From: Aquisphaera insulae
Lineage (GTDB): Bacteria > Planctomycetota > Planctomycetia > Isosphaerales > Isosphaeraceae
DNA length: 64,000 bases
NCBI RefSeq assembly: GCF_011064615.1
Contig: NZ_JAALJH010000008.1
Location: 62,001 to 126,000 of the forward strand
Reading direction: 5' to 3'
A program made the position numbers and the translations under genes. Positions 37,193-49,532 of this stretch are shown here, one piece after another (position 1 is the first letter of the stretch; each line of letters starts with the position of its first letter). The notes below the pieces were generated by a model. That model saw only the letters and a list, made by a program, of their open reading frames with translations, was not told where the DNA came from and did not search any database.

Positions 37193-39019
37193 CTAGCCCC
37201 CCGGCTGGTGGTGTTCGTAGTATCGCCCCAGGGCCATGATCCTTCTGATCTGGCGGACGACGACATAGCCCGTCAGGCCGAGCGCGGCGACGTAGATGTT
37301 GGGGTACTGGAGATCGTCGCGGGTCCAGGTCACCAGCGGCATGGACCAGTCGATCGTAAGTGCGCAGAACAAGACGAGGTAGGCCACCGCGGACATGATG
37401 GTCGTGAACCAGACGAGTCCCGGTCGGAACCAGAGCCCCGACGCCGCGATCATCAGGGGGTAGCCGATCAGCAGGGTGCTGTCGGACTTCCCCAGCAGCA
37501 ACAGGCAGGCCGTGAGGCAGATGATGTCGGCGGACGCCCAGAGTTGCCGGACACGGTCGGATCGCCAGCCCCGACGCGCCAGGAGCTGGAAGAAGACCGC
37601 GGACGCGGCCCAGGCCAGCAGGGTCGCCTGGATCTTCCAGTGGAGCGTGACGTTCGACGAGGAGGAGAGGAACTGGCGATTGAACTCGGTGAGCGCGAAG
37701 ATCACCGAAAGGCCTCCGACCCTGGAGACGACCTCCGGTTCGCGGCGGGTCCATCGGCGGAGTCGATGCAGGATGCCGGTGGCCTCGCTCGCCTCGCCGT
37801 CGAGGAATCGATCCAGATCAGCGGCCAGCTCGGTGGCGGACGAATAGCGATCCTCCGGCAGCTTCTCCAGGCACTTCAGGCAGATCAGCTCGAGCTGCCG
37901 GGGCACGGCCGGGGATAGCTCGCGCGGGGGCACGGGGTCGCGCTCCAGGACCTGGACGATGGTCTCCATGACGGTCGGCGTGCGGAAGGGCGGCCGCCCG
38001 GTGAGGAGCTCGTAGAGGATCGCTCCCAGCCCGTACACGTCGGTCGCCGGCCCGATCGAGGCGCGGTGCCCCGACGCCTGCTCCGGTGCCATGTAGCTCG
38101 GTGAGCCCAGCACGGCACCGCTGGCGGTGAGGGAGCTTTCCTGGCTGGACATCCTGGCCAGGCCGAAGTCCGAGATCTGAGGCTGGCCTTCGGCGTCCAG
38201 GAGGATGTTCGACGGCTTGAGGTCGCAGTGGAAGAGTCCCCGTTCGTGGGCGTGCTGGACGGCCCTGGCCAACAGCCCGAGGAGCCGCGCCACGGCCGCC
38301 GGGTCCTGGCGGTAGTCGGCGACCCGCTGAGCCAGGCTGCCGCCCCCCATCAGCCTCATGGTGAAGTAGAGGATGCCGCCCTGATCCCGAACCTCGTAGA
38401 TTGGCACGATGTGGGGATGGTCGAGATTGGCCGCCAGCTCCGCCTCCCGCCGGAATCGGGCCCGCTCCGACGGGGTCGCCATCGCCCCCGCCAGGATCAT
38501 CTTGAGGGCGACGGTCCGCTTCAGGCTCTCATGCCGGGCCTTGTAGACGATCCCCATCCCGCCCCGGGCGATCTCCTCGAGGAGGATGTAATCCCCGATC
38601 CGATCCTCCCCGGGGCGGACGGACCGATCGCCGCGGCTCGATGGGGGTAGCGCGAAGGCCGGAGTCTCCGCCACGTTCACGGTCTTCATGCCCAGGGGAT
38701 CGCTCGGCAGGAGCGCCGGGGAAACGCCCTGCGACAGGCGGAAGGCCTCCCGCACGGCGGATTCCCGACCCGGGAACCGCTGGAGGTAAGCCCCGAGGTC
38801 CACGGCCTGGCCGACCTCACGCCGGAGCTCGATCTCCAGCGTCAGGAGCTCGACGAGAAGGTCGCGGACATCCTCGTCCCGGGAGCGGCCGAGTTCCTGC
38901 TCGATCGAGGGCTCCTCGAGGGACCGCCAGGCGGCCTCGAACCGCTCGCAGGACTCGTGGATCCGGGTCGCGCGGGCCAGCTCCGCCGCCCGATCGACGA
39001 CGGATTTCGGCCGGCTCAT
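37193..39019 (-). CDS. Membrane Ser/Thr protein kinase
   Basis: A 608-residue Hanks-type kinase. An N-terminal helical region (1-140) precedes the kinase domain (about 141-410): glycine loop IARGGMGIVYKA, Lys173 in VALK, Glu193, catalytic HCDLKPSN (Asp266), DFG 284-286 and MAPEQ. Cys265 replaces the usual Arg of HRD, so it is a non-RD kinase and may not need activation-loop phosphorylation. Residues about 430-600 carry five or six hydrophobic segments, with the kinase domain predicted in the cytoplasm. ATG at 39019 overlaps the sigma-factor gene stop by four bases, so the two are coupled. Confidence 0.92.
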   Translation of the reverse strand: MSRPKSVVDRAAELARATRIHESCERFEAAWRSLEEPSIEQELGRSRDEDVRDLLVELLTLEIELRREVGQAVDLGAYLQRFPGRESAVREAFRLSQGVSPALLPSDPLGMKTVNVAETPAFALPPSSRGDRSVRPGEDRIGDYILLEEIARGGMGIVYKARHESLKRTVALKMILAGAMATPSERARFRREAELAANLDHPHIVPIYEVRDQGGILYFTMRLMGGGSLAQRVADYRQDPAAVARLLGLLARAVQHAHERGLFHCDLKPSNILLDAEGQPQISDFGLARMSSQESSLTASGAVLGSPSYMAPEQASGHRASIGPATDVYGLGAILYELLTGRPPFRTPTVMETIVQVLERDPVPPRELSPAVPRQLELICLKCLEKLPEDRYSSATELAADLDRFLDGEASEATGILHRLRRWTRREPEVVSRVGGLSVIFALTEFNRQFLSSSSNVTLHWKIQATLLAWAASAVFFQLLARRGWRSDRVRQLWASADIICLTACLLLLGKSDSTLLIGYPLMIAASGLWFRPGLVWFTTIMSAVAYLVLFCALTIDWSMPLVTWTRDDLQYPNIYVAALGLTGYVVVRQIRRIMALGRYYEHHQPGG

Positions 39020-39657
39020 TCGTGCACCTCGGCATCAGCCAGCCATGTCTTCCGGATCAGGTCCAGCCGGCGGGCGACCGTGCGGCGGGCGCATCCGAGC
39101 TGGGAGGCGATCTCGTCGGATGTATAGCCTTCCATGCGACGGATGGCCACCTCGCGGAGGCCGTCATCCTCGAGCACATCGAGCAACCGCGCGCATTCCT
39201 CGGCGACCATCGCCGCCAGCTCCGGCGAGGGCCCCTCGCCCGCGAGGAGGTCCAGCCCTCCGGCCGGCAAGCCCCCCTCCGCGCCGTCGCCACCCGGACC
39301 GCGGAGTGCGGCCTCCTCCACGACCTTCCCGCCTCCTCGCTTCAGCCGCCGCTGCCTCTGGACCTGGGCGTAGGACTTGCGCACGGTGATCGTCATGAGG
39401 ATCTTCCAGAGGTCCTCCCGATCGGCGAGCTGCGGGAACCGGCCGTCGGCGACTCCGGCGCAGAAGCTGTTGAACGCGCTCAGGGCCGCATCCTCCTCGT
39501 CGGCCTCCGCCCGAGGATGCCGCTGGCGGGTGAGCTTGGCCCGGGCCAGGGTGACGAGCTTCCCGAAATAGCGCTCCCAGAGCGGCTGGGCCGCGGCCAG
39601 GTCTCCCCCCCTGAGATCCCCCAACCAGTGGGTGACGGATCCAACCTGCTCGTCCAT
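39016..39657 (-). CDS. ECF-like RNA polymerase sigma factor
   Basis: A 213-residue sigma-70-family protein of the planctomycete ECF type. Region 2 covers roughly residues 10-95 (FGKLVTLARAKL, DREDLWKILMTITVRK), a Gly-rich linker follows, and region 4 covers roughly 150-205 (IRRMEGYTSDEIASQLGCARRTVARRL, a helix-turn-helix). It lies upstream of and overlaps the kinase gene by four bases. In this lineage kinases often control such sigma factors in place of anti-sigma proteins; that link is inferred here. ATG at 39657 with TGAGG upstream is preferred over a GTG at 39693. Confidence 0.88.
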   Translation of the reverse strand: MDEQVGSVTHWLGDLRGGDLAAAQPLWERYFGKLVTLARAKLTRQRHPRAEADEEDAALSAFNSFCAGVADGRFPQLADREDLWKILMTITVRKSYAQVQRQRRLKRGGGKVVEEAALRGPGGDGAEGGLPAGGLDLLAGEGPSPELAAMVAEECARLLDVLEDDGLREVAIRRMEGYTSDEIASQLGCARRTVARRLDLIRKTWLADAEVHE

Positions 39658-39852
39658 CAGCCCCGCCTCATCGAGTGACGCCACGCCGCACACGGCACCC
39701 CGGCCGCGAGCGACGGTGCGAGTACATTATCCTAGCATGTCGTCGCCACCCGGATGCAGCTTGGTAAGTCCGGTTTCCGGTCACGGCAGACGCCGCTATG
39801 CTTGAAACGGAAACCGCAGCCCGGGCACGCCGCTCGGGCGAGGAGGAAGAGA

Positions 39853-40890
39853 ATGAGCCCGAACCGCGGCCTCGAAACGACGGGGACCGACGCGCCTTCG
39901 CGGCGCGACGTCCTGAGATGGTTGGCGCTGGGCTGCGGGACGTGCATGCCCATGGCCTCGGCGGCGGCACAGCCGCCCGCGGCGCGGCAGGACGATCGCG
40001 AGCCGGAGAAGCCCGGCGATCTCGATGAGGCCGCCATCCGCCGACGGCTCGAGAAGCTGGGCCTCGGTCCGATCGTCACGGCCCGTTCCCCCCATTATGT
40101 CGCGATCGGAGACGCCCCGCCGGCCTTCATGAAGGTGATCGTCGACGATTGCGAGCAGATCGCGGTGGACTTCATGGGCCATTTCCGCTCCCGCAAGTTC
40201 GATCTCCGCCTGCCGGAAAAGCCGCTCCTGGTCGTCGTCTATCGGGACGACCGATCCTTCGGGAAATTCTTCAACCTGCCCTCCTTGCTGGACGCGGCCG
40301 CCCAGGGGCATCCGGTCCAGCCGGCCGGCGTCTATGAGCCGTCGACGAACCTGCTTCACGTCTTCGACTGGCGGAGCGTCCCCATGATGGCCCGCTCCGG
40401 CCACCGCAACGCGGAGACGCTCTCCCACGAGGGGACCCACCAGCTCAGCTTCAACACCGGGCTCCTCCAACGCGGCAAGGACATCCCGCTGGCCATCGTC
40501 GAGGGACTCGGGGCCTACGGCGAGGCCCGCAAGACGGACGGGCCGAGCGACCTGGGACGGCTCAATCTGAAGCGGCTGGACGACCTCGCCAAGATCCAGC
40601 GGCGGATCCCCTGGATTCCGCTCCGGACCCTGCTCGCGGACGACACCGTCCTCCGCGTCGGCCGCTCAGACCGGGTCTTCCTCGGGTACGCCGAGAGCTG
40701 GCTGCTCGTCCACTACTTGCTCAAGGATCCGGCCGCCGTGCCGCGGTTCCGCAACTTCCTCCGGGCCATCGCGACGCGGGAGGATCCGAGCCGACGGCTC
40801 GACGACGCCGCCGCGACATTGGGGGACCTGGATGTCATCGATCAGGAGCTGAGGCGTTACCAGGTGAAGCTCCAGATGTCCGTCCGCTGA
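39853..40890 (+). CDS. DUF1570 secreted protein with HExxH motif
   Basis: A 345-residue protein of the DUF1570 type. A twin-arginine-like leader (PSRRDVLRWLALG) with an Ala-rich end near residue 38 indicates export. The body has a LSHEGTHQLSF segment, where HEGTH fits the HExxH zinc motif of metallopeptidases. Two segments further on, IVEGLGAYGE could supply the third Glu ligand. A peptidase role is inferred and not proven for this family. ATG at 39853 is preceded by AGGAGG at 39841-39846, which fixes the start over a longer frame. A strong hairpin follows the stop. Confidence 0.82.
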   Translation: MSPNRGLETTGTDAPSRRDVLRWLALGCGTCMPMASAAAQPPAARQDDREPEKPGDLDEAAIRRRLEKLGLGPIVTARSPHYVAIGDAPPAFMKVIVDDCEQIAVDFMGHFRSRKFDLRLPEKPLLVVVYRDDRSFGKFFNLPSLLDAAAQGHPVQPAGVYEPSTNLLHVFDWRSVPMMARSGHRNAETLSHEGTHQLSFNTGLLQRGKDIPLAIVEGLGAYGEARKTDGPSDLGRLNLKRLDDLAKIQRRIPWIPLRTLLADDTVLRVGRSDRVFLGYAESWLLVHYLLKDPAAVPRFRNFLRAIATREDPSRRLDDAAATLGDLDVIDQELRRYQVKLQMSVR

Positions 40891-40912
40891 ATCGAATTCA
40901 CAAAGCAAGCGA

Positions 40913-40939
40913 GGCCGGATGCTCAGCATGCATCCGGCC
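40913..40939. terminator. Bidirectional hairpin terminator
   Basis: GGCCGGATGC (40913-40922) and GCATCCGGCC (40930-40939) form a perfect 10-bp stem with a 7-base loop. It sits midway between the convergent DUF1570 and HEAT-repeat genes, so it may end both transcripts. No T-tract follows on either strand. Confidence 0.6.
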
Positions 40940-40976
40940 CCGCCCGAGAATTCCGGCTTCGTTGCGTCCTCCGGCC

Positions 40977-42173
40977 TCAGTTCGCCTTGGGATTGAGGCT
41001 GGGCGATCCCGGCAGCGGCGGCAGGGCGGCGGTGGTCTCGTTGACGTCCGGGACGAACTTGCTGGCCGCATCCCGGACCGACTTCGATTGATCCTGCCGG
41101 GCCATCTCCGCGAGCCGACGCTTGATCGGGATGGTCGGAGGAGACTGAGCGGCCAGGGCGGACACCGATTGCACCCGGACCGATTCGTCGGCGTCGTGCG
41201 AGAGCTGCATCAGCCAGACGAGGGGGTCGATGTCGGTGCGTCCCTTGATCAGGTTGATGACCGACGCACGCTGCTGGGGCAGGGGGCTGACCATCAGGCT
41301 CCCGAGGTGGATCTGTTCCTGATTGAGGCCGCGGGCCTTGAGCATGACCATCACGGTCTCGCGGATCGTCTCGTCCTCGTCGTGGAGCCGCTTGAGGAGC
41401 AGGTCCTCGGTCAGGAGGGCGGGCCGATGCGCGAAGGAGACCAGCGTCTGACGACGAACGTCCACGCTGTCCTTGTCCTCGAGGTAGGGGATGGCCGGTG
41501 CGGCCAGGATGTCCCTGGGCAGGAGTCCCAGGCAGGCGATGGCGCCGATCCGGGATCGCAGGTCCGACCCCGCCAGGCAGCGAAGGACGGGGGCGTGCAG
41601 CCCCTGCTTCCACGCCGCCAGCTCATCCTCCTCCGCCTCCGCGAGGGAACAGCCGGGCAGCCAGACCCAGAGCTTGCTCAGCTCCCCCAGGGCGATGTAC
41701 CGGACGTTGCTCTCCGGATCGGCCAGGCTGGCCGAGAGGATCTCGTGGACCGGGGGGAGCGCCTGGATCCAGGACCGGGGGGCGGTCTCGACCGCAAACT
41801 TCTCCAGGACGTTCCCGGCAACCAGGGCCGCGGTCGCCCGGGCGGGGGGCGAGAACTTGTCGAAGCCGGCGCGGAGGCCGTCCAGCACCTTCAGCCACTC
41901 CGCTGCTTCCTGGTCGCTGATGGCCTTGCGGGGCACATTCGGCCGCGGCACCGAGCGCTCCTGGACGACCCCGAGGACCGCCGGATCGCTGTTCCGCAGC
42001 CCCTCCGCCAGCGACGTCAGCGAGGCCGCATCCGTCGAGGTCCCGGCCGCGACGGCCACCGCCGGCGACGCCTCGCGGCGGGCGGTGTAAAGCCCGAAAT
42101 ACGCGGTCGCGGCCACCGCCGCACCGACGACGACTCCACCAATCCAAAGGCCCGCCCGACGTCGCTCTGGCAT
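40977..42173 (-). CDS. HEAT-repeat protein with membrane anchor
   Basis: A 398-residue protein with an N-terminal hydrophobic segment (about residues 9-27) and then alpha-helical HEAT-like repeats from about residue 100 to 380. Repeating helix pairs are seen as SNVRYIALGEL, SRIGAIACLGLL, DVRRQTLVSFA, ETIRETVMVMLK and ESVRVQSVSALA. Such solenoids bind proteins. ATG at 42173 follows GGGAGG by six bases, which settles the start. No enzyme motif and no operon partner. Confidence 0.82.
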   Translation of the reverse strand: MPERRRAGLWIGGVVVGAAVAATAYFGLYTARREASPAVAVAAGTSTDAASLTSLAEGLRNSDPAVLGVVQERSVPRPNVPRKAISDQEAAEWLKVLDGLRAGFDKFSPPARATAALVAGNVLEKFAVETAPRSWIQALPPVHEILSASLADPESNVRYIALGELSKLWVWLPGCSLAEAEEDELAAWKQGLHAPVLRCLAGSDLRSRIGAIACLGLLPRDILAAPAIPYLEDKDSVDVRRQTLVSFAHRPALLTEDLLLKRLHDEDETIRETVMVMLKARGLNQEQIHLGSLMVSPLPQQRASVINLIKGRTDIDPLVWLMQLSHDADESVRVQSVSALAAQSPPTIPIKRRLAEMARQDQSKSVRDAASKFVPDVNETTAALPPLPGSPSLNPKAN

Positions 42174-42694
42174 GGTTGCCTCCCTGCGAAGACCGGATCC
42201 GTGTCCTGCCGTATTCCCATCGCGCCCGCGGGGCCAATCCGACCTGATTCGTCGGCCCCATGCCCTCGGCGGTATCCAGCCACCCCGGCCGCGAGCCATC
42301 GAGGCTCGTTCGAGTCGCCTCGCCCTCGCGAACGGGTGGCGGCCCGGCGAGGAGCCGGCGCCCAGTCCATTGGCCGGCGATCTTAGTCGTTCGACCGAAT
42401 CCGACAAGGGCATTTCGAGAACACATTCAAGTTTCCCGGCGGGACGGCCGACACGCCGCGGCCTCCCCGACGCGGTTGCGAGGTCGCCCGGACCTCCCTC
42501 TACCCGGATTGCCCCCATTCCGAAATTGACCTCCTTTCCCCGACGGCGAATTCCGCCCCTCCCGTCGGAAAGGGGAGTCAGGAGAAGCGGCCATTCGTCC
42601 GATCTTAAGAGGGTGGGCACGAGGAGGCCGCGGCCGCGAGAGAGGAGTCTCCGGTCGCAAGCCCTGGCGCATCTGCGCGACGACGGAGACGTCC
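42174..42694. other. 521-base divergent intergenic region with a hairpin
   Basis: No supported gene. Near the right end CCGACGG (42540-42546) and CCGTCGG (42562-42568) form a 7-bp stem flanked by further near-complementary CTCCTTTCC and GGAAAGGGGAG tracts. This gives a long imperfect hairpin at about 42531-42578, in the likely leader of the secreted protein gene at 42695. Its role is unknown. Confidence 0.45.
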
Positions 42695-43558
42695 ATGATC
42701 GGAACATACGTTTGCCCGCCCGGGCGAGCAGGACGGCGGCTTGGGCTGGCGATGGGGGCGGTCGCGGTCGCGATCGCGCTGGTCGGCCCGGGCTCGACCG
42801 CGCGCGGCGGGATCGGCAGGCGGCTCGATCCCGCCCAGGTCGTCCCGCTGGACCAGTTGCCCGCCGAGTCCCGCGAGAATGTGAGCGAGGTGATCCGCGA
42901 TCACACGTTCCACCGCCAGGGGGAGCCCGAGTCCTTCCCCTGCTCGTCCGGGCTCTACCTGAGCCTCGTCGATGAGCCGATGCTCACGCTGGCCCTCTGG
43001 AAGGACCTGGCCAACTCTCCCGTGCAGCTCCGGCGGATCTCCGCCGACCGATTCCAGGGCGAGGACGGCGCGGGGACCACGGCCACCTGGGACTTCCTGC
43101 TTCGCACCCCGAAGCTCCACGTGATGCTCGCCTACCTGAATTACTCCGGCCCCAAGAGCAACGCCCGGATCGACGCGCGAGTCCTCCTGATCGTCCGCAC
43201 GGGCTACTACAAGGAAGTCAACAAGCAGCCGTACATCCAGCACAACGTCGAGGTCTTCGTGAAGGTCGACACCAAGGGATGGAAGACCCTGGCCCGCACC
43301 CTACGCCCCGTGGTCGAGCGGATCCTGGCCGACCAGGTGGACGAGGCGGGCCAGTTCATCTCCCTGATGAGCCGGCTGGTCGTCACCTATCCGAACTGGG
43401 CCATCGACGTGGCCTCCGCCCAGCCTTCGCTCGACGAGTCGACGCGAGGGCGATTCCGCGAGATCGTGGCCCAGGACCGACGGCCCAACGCCTCGCCGGG
43501 TAGGCCGGTCGTCATGGCCAATGCCGGCAATGCCGGGGCGGAGACGCGAAGGCGGTAG
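42695..43558 (+). CDS. Hypothetical secreted protein
   Basis: A 287-residue protein with a Sec-type leader (about residues 1-37, ARRLG region then a hydrophobic core ending at STARGG) and one soluble domain of about 220 residues. I do not recognise its family. It contains no obvious catalytic motif. ATG at 42695 follows GGAG by several bases. A hairpin lies 22 bases after the stop, so it is probably a single-gene transcript. Confidence 0.65.
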   Translation: MIGTYVCPPGRAGRRLGLAMGAVAVAIALVGPGSTARGGIGRRLDPAQVVPLDQLPAESRENVSEVIRDHTFHRQGEPESFPCSSGLYLSLVDEPMLTLALWKDLANSPVQLRRISADRFQGEDGAGTTATWDFLLRTPKLHVMLAYLNYSGPKSNARIDARVLLIVRTGYYKEVNKQPYIQHNVEVFVKVDTKGWKTLARTLRPVVERILADQVDEAGQFISLMSRLVVTYPNWAIDVASAQPSLDESTRGRFREIVAQDRRPNASPGRPVVMANAGNAGAETRRR

Positions 43559-43579
43559 TGCGATTTGGGGCAATCGGGA

Positions 43580-43612
43580 ATGCCTGCCCCCCGTCTCCCG
43601 GAGGACAGGCAT
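43580..43612. terminator. Hairpin terminator between convergent genes
   Basis: ATGCCTG (43580-43586) and CAGGCAT (43606-43612) form a 7-bp stem enclosing a smaller CTCC/GGAG hairpin. It lies between the secreted protein gene and the end of the RND operon and may serve both strands. Confidence 0.5.
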
Positions 43613-43664
43613 CCTTGCCTTTCCTGTAGCCACCCCGATGATCAGGTCGTGACCGGGCGCGGCA

Positions 43665-46829
<3,165 letters not shown>

Positions 46830-46867
46830 GGTTCTCTCGATATCGAACGCGGGATCCGAAGGGGAAC

Positions 46868-48280
46868 TCAGTGGGCCTCTGCCTTGGCGGGAGTCGGCGA
46901 GGCCCCTGTGGGGGACTTCGACTCGGCCTCCGCCGGGGGATGGCTGCCCGGCGGCGTCGGCGGCTCGGGCGTGCGGATGAGGACGGGGGTGCCGTCGGCG
47001 AGCTGCGACTGGCCGGTGACCACGACGTCGGCCTTGTCGGGCACGCCCTTGCCGGAAATCTCGACCCAGCCCTGGCCCTCCGCGCCGGTCACGATGTCGT
47101 TGATCGCCCGCGCCACGCCGTTCTCGATGACAAGGATCTTGGTCACGCCCGCGAACCGCACGATCGACTCGATTGGGACGACGGCGGCCTTCGCCTGGCT
47201 CTCGGTGATGATGGTGGCCTTGGCGAAACCGCCGGGCCTGAGCAGCCTCCGCTCGTTCGGCACCAGCGTCTCCACCTGGAAGGTGCGGCTCGTCGGGTCG
47301 ACCGACGGGTTGATCCGGACGACCTTGCCGGTGAACGTCATCGACGCATTGGCGGCGACCGTCAGCCGGACCGGCTGGCCGACCCGGACCTCGTCCGCGT
47401 ACCGCTCCGGGACGCTCGTCCAGAGTCGGAGGGGATCCTCGATCACCAGCTCGCAGACGGTCTCGCCCTCCTTGACCATCTGGCCCTCGGAGACCGACCG
47501 CCTGGTGATCGCGTAGACGACCTTGTCCGCCTGGCTGGAGCCCGGGGGAGGGACCTCGAGCGCCGGGACCCGGACCATCATGTCCATCAGCGTCTGCGAG
47601 GCCTGGTCGCGGGCGACCCGGTTCCCGACCGCCATGGCGATGACGTTCCTGGCGGTGAACCGGGCGTTGTCCAGCGCCGCGATCTGCGAGAGATACTCGT
47701 TCTCCGCGTCCTCCATCTCCTGGGCCGTGCTCGCCCCCTTCTTGCTCAGGTTGCGCTGGCGGTTCAGGTTATGGAGGGCCCGGTCGCGGGCGACCTGGAT
47801 CTGGATCACCGCCGGGACGCGGTCGATGGCTTCCTCAGCATGCTTGCCGCGGAGCAATTCCTCCGTGACCCCGTACTGCTTGACGAACTCGTCGGCCCGG
47901 CTCTCCGTGATCCCCAGCTTCATCAGCTCGGCCAGGTACTTGGACTGGGCCAGGTCGTAGGCGAGCTTGGCGTCGACCGGATCCAGCTCGATCAGCGGCT
48001 CTCCGGGCTTGACCCGATCCCCCATGTCGTGGGCCACCTTCACGACCCGGCCGGCCCGCTTGGCCCCGACCGTGACCTGCTCCCAGCCGCGGAGCGAGCC
48101 GACCACCTCGACGGAACGCTCGACCGTCCGCCGCTCCAGGGGCGCCACGGTCACCGGGATGGTCCGGACCGCGGGCCGGACCTTCCCGGAGGCCTCCGCC
48201 CCCGCGTGCGAGCACCCGGAGCTAACCGCCAGGGCCAGCACGAGACACGGAGCAGGCGCCAGCAACAACCATCGTTTCAT
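46868..48280 (-). CDS. RND efflux periplasmic adaptor lipoprotein
   Basis: A 470-residue membrane-fusion protein of the AcrA/HlyD type that joins the RND pump to an outer membrane channel. The leader ends in a lipobox-like VSSGC. Next come the first lipoyl half (KVAHDMGDRVKPGEPLIEL), a coiled-coil helical hairpin (about residues 90-215), the second lipoyl half (VSEGQMVKEGETVCEL) and a beta-barrel (LTVAANASMTFTGKV). A Pro/Ala tail of about 35 residues ends the protein. It starts five bases after the tetR stop and precedes the pump gene. Confidence 0.92.
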   Translation of the reverse strand: MKRWLLLAPAPCLVLALAVSSGCSHAGAEASGKVRPAVRTIPVTVAPLERRTVERSVEVVGSLRGWEQVTVGAKRAGRVVKVAHDMGDRVKPGEPLIELDPVDAKLAYDLAQSKYLAELMKLGITESRADEFVKQYGVTEELLRGKHAEEAIDRVPAVIQIQVARDRALHNLNRQRNLSKKGASTAQEMEDAENEYLSQIAALDNARFTARNVIAMAVGNRVARDQASQTLMDMMVRVPALEVPPPGSSQADKVVYAITRRSVSEGQMVKEGETVCELVIEDPLRLWTSVPERYADEVRVGQPVRLTVAANASMTFTGKVVRINPSVDPTSRTFQVETLVPNERRLLRPGGFAKATIITESQAKAAVVPIESIVRFAGVTKILVIENGVARAINDIVTGAEGQGWVEISGKGVPDKADVVVTGQSQLADGTPVLIRTPEPPTPPGSHPPAEAESKSPTGASPTPAKAEAH

Positions 48281-48284
48281 CGGA

Positions 48285-48932
48285 TCATCCCGTGGGGTTG
48301 GAAGGCCGGCGCTGATCGAAGCCGGCAAGAAGCTGCCGGACCAGCGAGCCCGCGAGCTCCCGTCCGAGCGGCGTGTTCTTGTAGAGGAAGCCCAGCGTGG
48401 GGACCAGGATCATGCCATGGACCATCGCGTTCAGCGATTCAAGCCGATCCGTCGCCACGATCCCGTCGGCCACCAGGCGGCGACACGCGCTCTCCGTCAA
48501 TCCGCTCAGGTCGTGCTTCTCGCATTCCATGTCGAGCGCGGGGCGCGATCCCGGAGGTCCGAAAAACTGGGCGTAGATGAACCGCGAGCGATCCGGATCC
48601 TCGCGAAAAAAGGCGTAATGGGCCTCGATCACGCGCTCCAGGCAGCGAACCGCGTCCTCCTCCGCGGACACAATCCCGCGGATCTGGTTCACGAGCTCCC
48701 CGAGCGGCTCCAGCACGATCGCCCTTGCCAGCCCCTCCTTGCTGCCGAAGTAGTAGTAGAGCATGGGCTTGGCCACGCCCGCCGCCTCGACGATCTCGCG
48801 AACCGAGGTCGCATCGAAGCCCCGGCTCGCGAACAGGCGGGCCGCCACCATGGCCAGATGCCGCGCCGCGGGGGCATTCAGCCTCCGGGTCGCGTCACCG
48901 CCTTCCGAGTCGGGTTCAAAAACATCGATCAC
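48285..48932 (-). CDS. TetR-family transcriptional regulator
   Basis: A 215-residue repressor with an N-terminal helix-turn-helix (about residues 25-70: AARLFASRGFDATSVREIVEAAGV, then YYYFGSKEGL) and a C-terminal ligand-binding domain of the CmeR/AcrR type. It is the first gene of the operon with the adaptor and the RND pump. It probably represses itself and the pump until an inducer binds. An operator-like inverted repeat lies 32 bases upstream of its start (48964-48979). Confidence 0.9.
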   Translation of the reverse strand: MIDVFEPDSEGGDATRRLNAPAARHLAMVAARLFASRGFDATSVREIVEAAGVAKPMLYYYFGSKEGLARAIVLEPLGELVNQIRGIVSAEEDAVRCLERVIEAHYAFFREDPDRSRFIYAQFFGPPGSRPALDMECEKHDLSGLTESACRRLVADGIVATDRLESLNAMVHGMILVPTLGFLYKNTPLGRELAGSLVRQLLAGFDQRRPSNPTG

Positions 48933-48963
48933 GAATCGGCTCGCTTGAGACTCGGTGTCCTAC

Positions 48964-48979
48964 CCTACCGACCGGTAGG
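48964..48979. promoter_or_regulatory. Candidate TetR operator
   Basis: CCTACC (48964-48969) and GGTAGG (48974-48979) are perfect reverse complements around a GACC centre, the shape of common TetR-family operators. It lies in the gap between the divergent tetR-RND operon and the DUF442 gene, so binding could affect both. Confidence 0.6.
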
Positions 48980-49079
48980 TATCTTTCCGACTCGGGGAAA
49001 ATCCGTCAAGATCGAGTTCGTTCGACGAGGTCCTGGCCGGGCTTTCTGGGGCACGGCCTCGGAGTTCAGGAGATCATCC

Positions 49080-49532
49080 ATGAATGTCAAGCATCCTGTG
49101 ACACCGTCCATCACGATCGCCGACCAGCCATCCGCCGAGGAGTTGCTGGATTGCAGGAACGAGGGTTTCGTCGGGGTTGTGAACCTGCGGCATGACGGCG
49201 AGCCCGAACAGCCGCTGAACACCTCGGCGGAAGGAGAGCACGTCCGCTCCTCCGGAATGGAATATCTCCATTACGGCGTGGGGGGGAGGCCGCTCGCGGA
49301 CCCGGGTGTCTCCGACGTCTGCGACTTCATCGACCGGCTCACGGCGGATGGGGGCAAGGTCCTGGTGCACTGTCGCAAGGGGGCCCGCGCCGCGGCTCTG
49401 GTTCTGATCCAGCAGGCCAGGGCCAACGGGTGGTCGCCCGCCGAGGCCCTGGCGAAGGCGCCCGCCATGGGTTTGAACGTGGACGGACCGTTGCGGATCC
49501 TGGTCGCGGACTACCTCAATCCGAAGGGGTGA
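49080..49532 (+). CDS. DUF442 cysteine-phosphatase-like protein
   Basis: A 150-residue protein of the DUF442 family, a dual-specificity-phosphatase-like fold. VLVHCRKGARAA near residue 96 is the HCxxGxR phosphate loop with Cys as nucleophile, and an upstream VVNLRHDGE segment fits the general-acid region. Related domains are fused to sulfur dioxygenases or metallo-beta-lactamases in other bacteria, suggesting a sulfur-linked role, but here it stands alone. ATG at 49080 follows GGAG by seven bases. It diverges from the efflux operon. Confidence 0.85.
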   Translation: MNVKHPVTPSITIADQPSAEELLDCRNEGFVGVVNLRHDGEPEQPLNTSAEGEHVRSSGMEYLHYGVGGRPLADPGVSDVCDFIDRLTADGGKVLVHCRKGARAAALVLIQQARANGWSPAEALAKAPAMGLNVDGPLRILVADYLNPKG

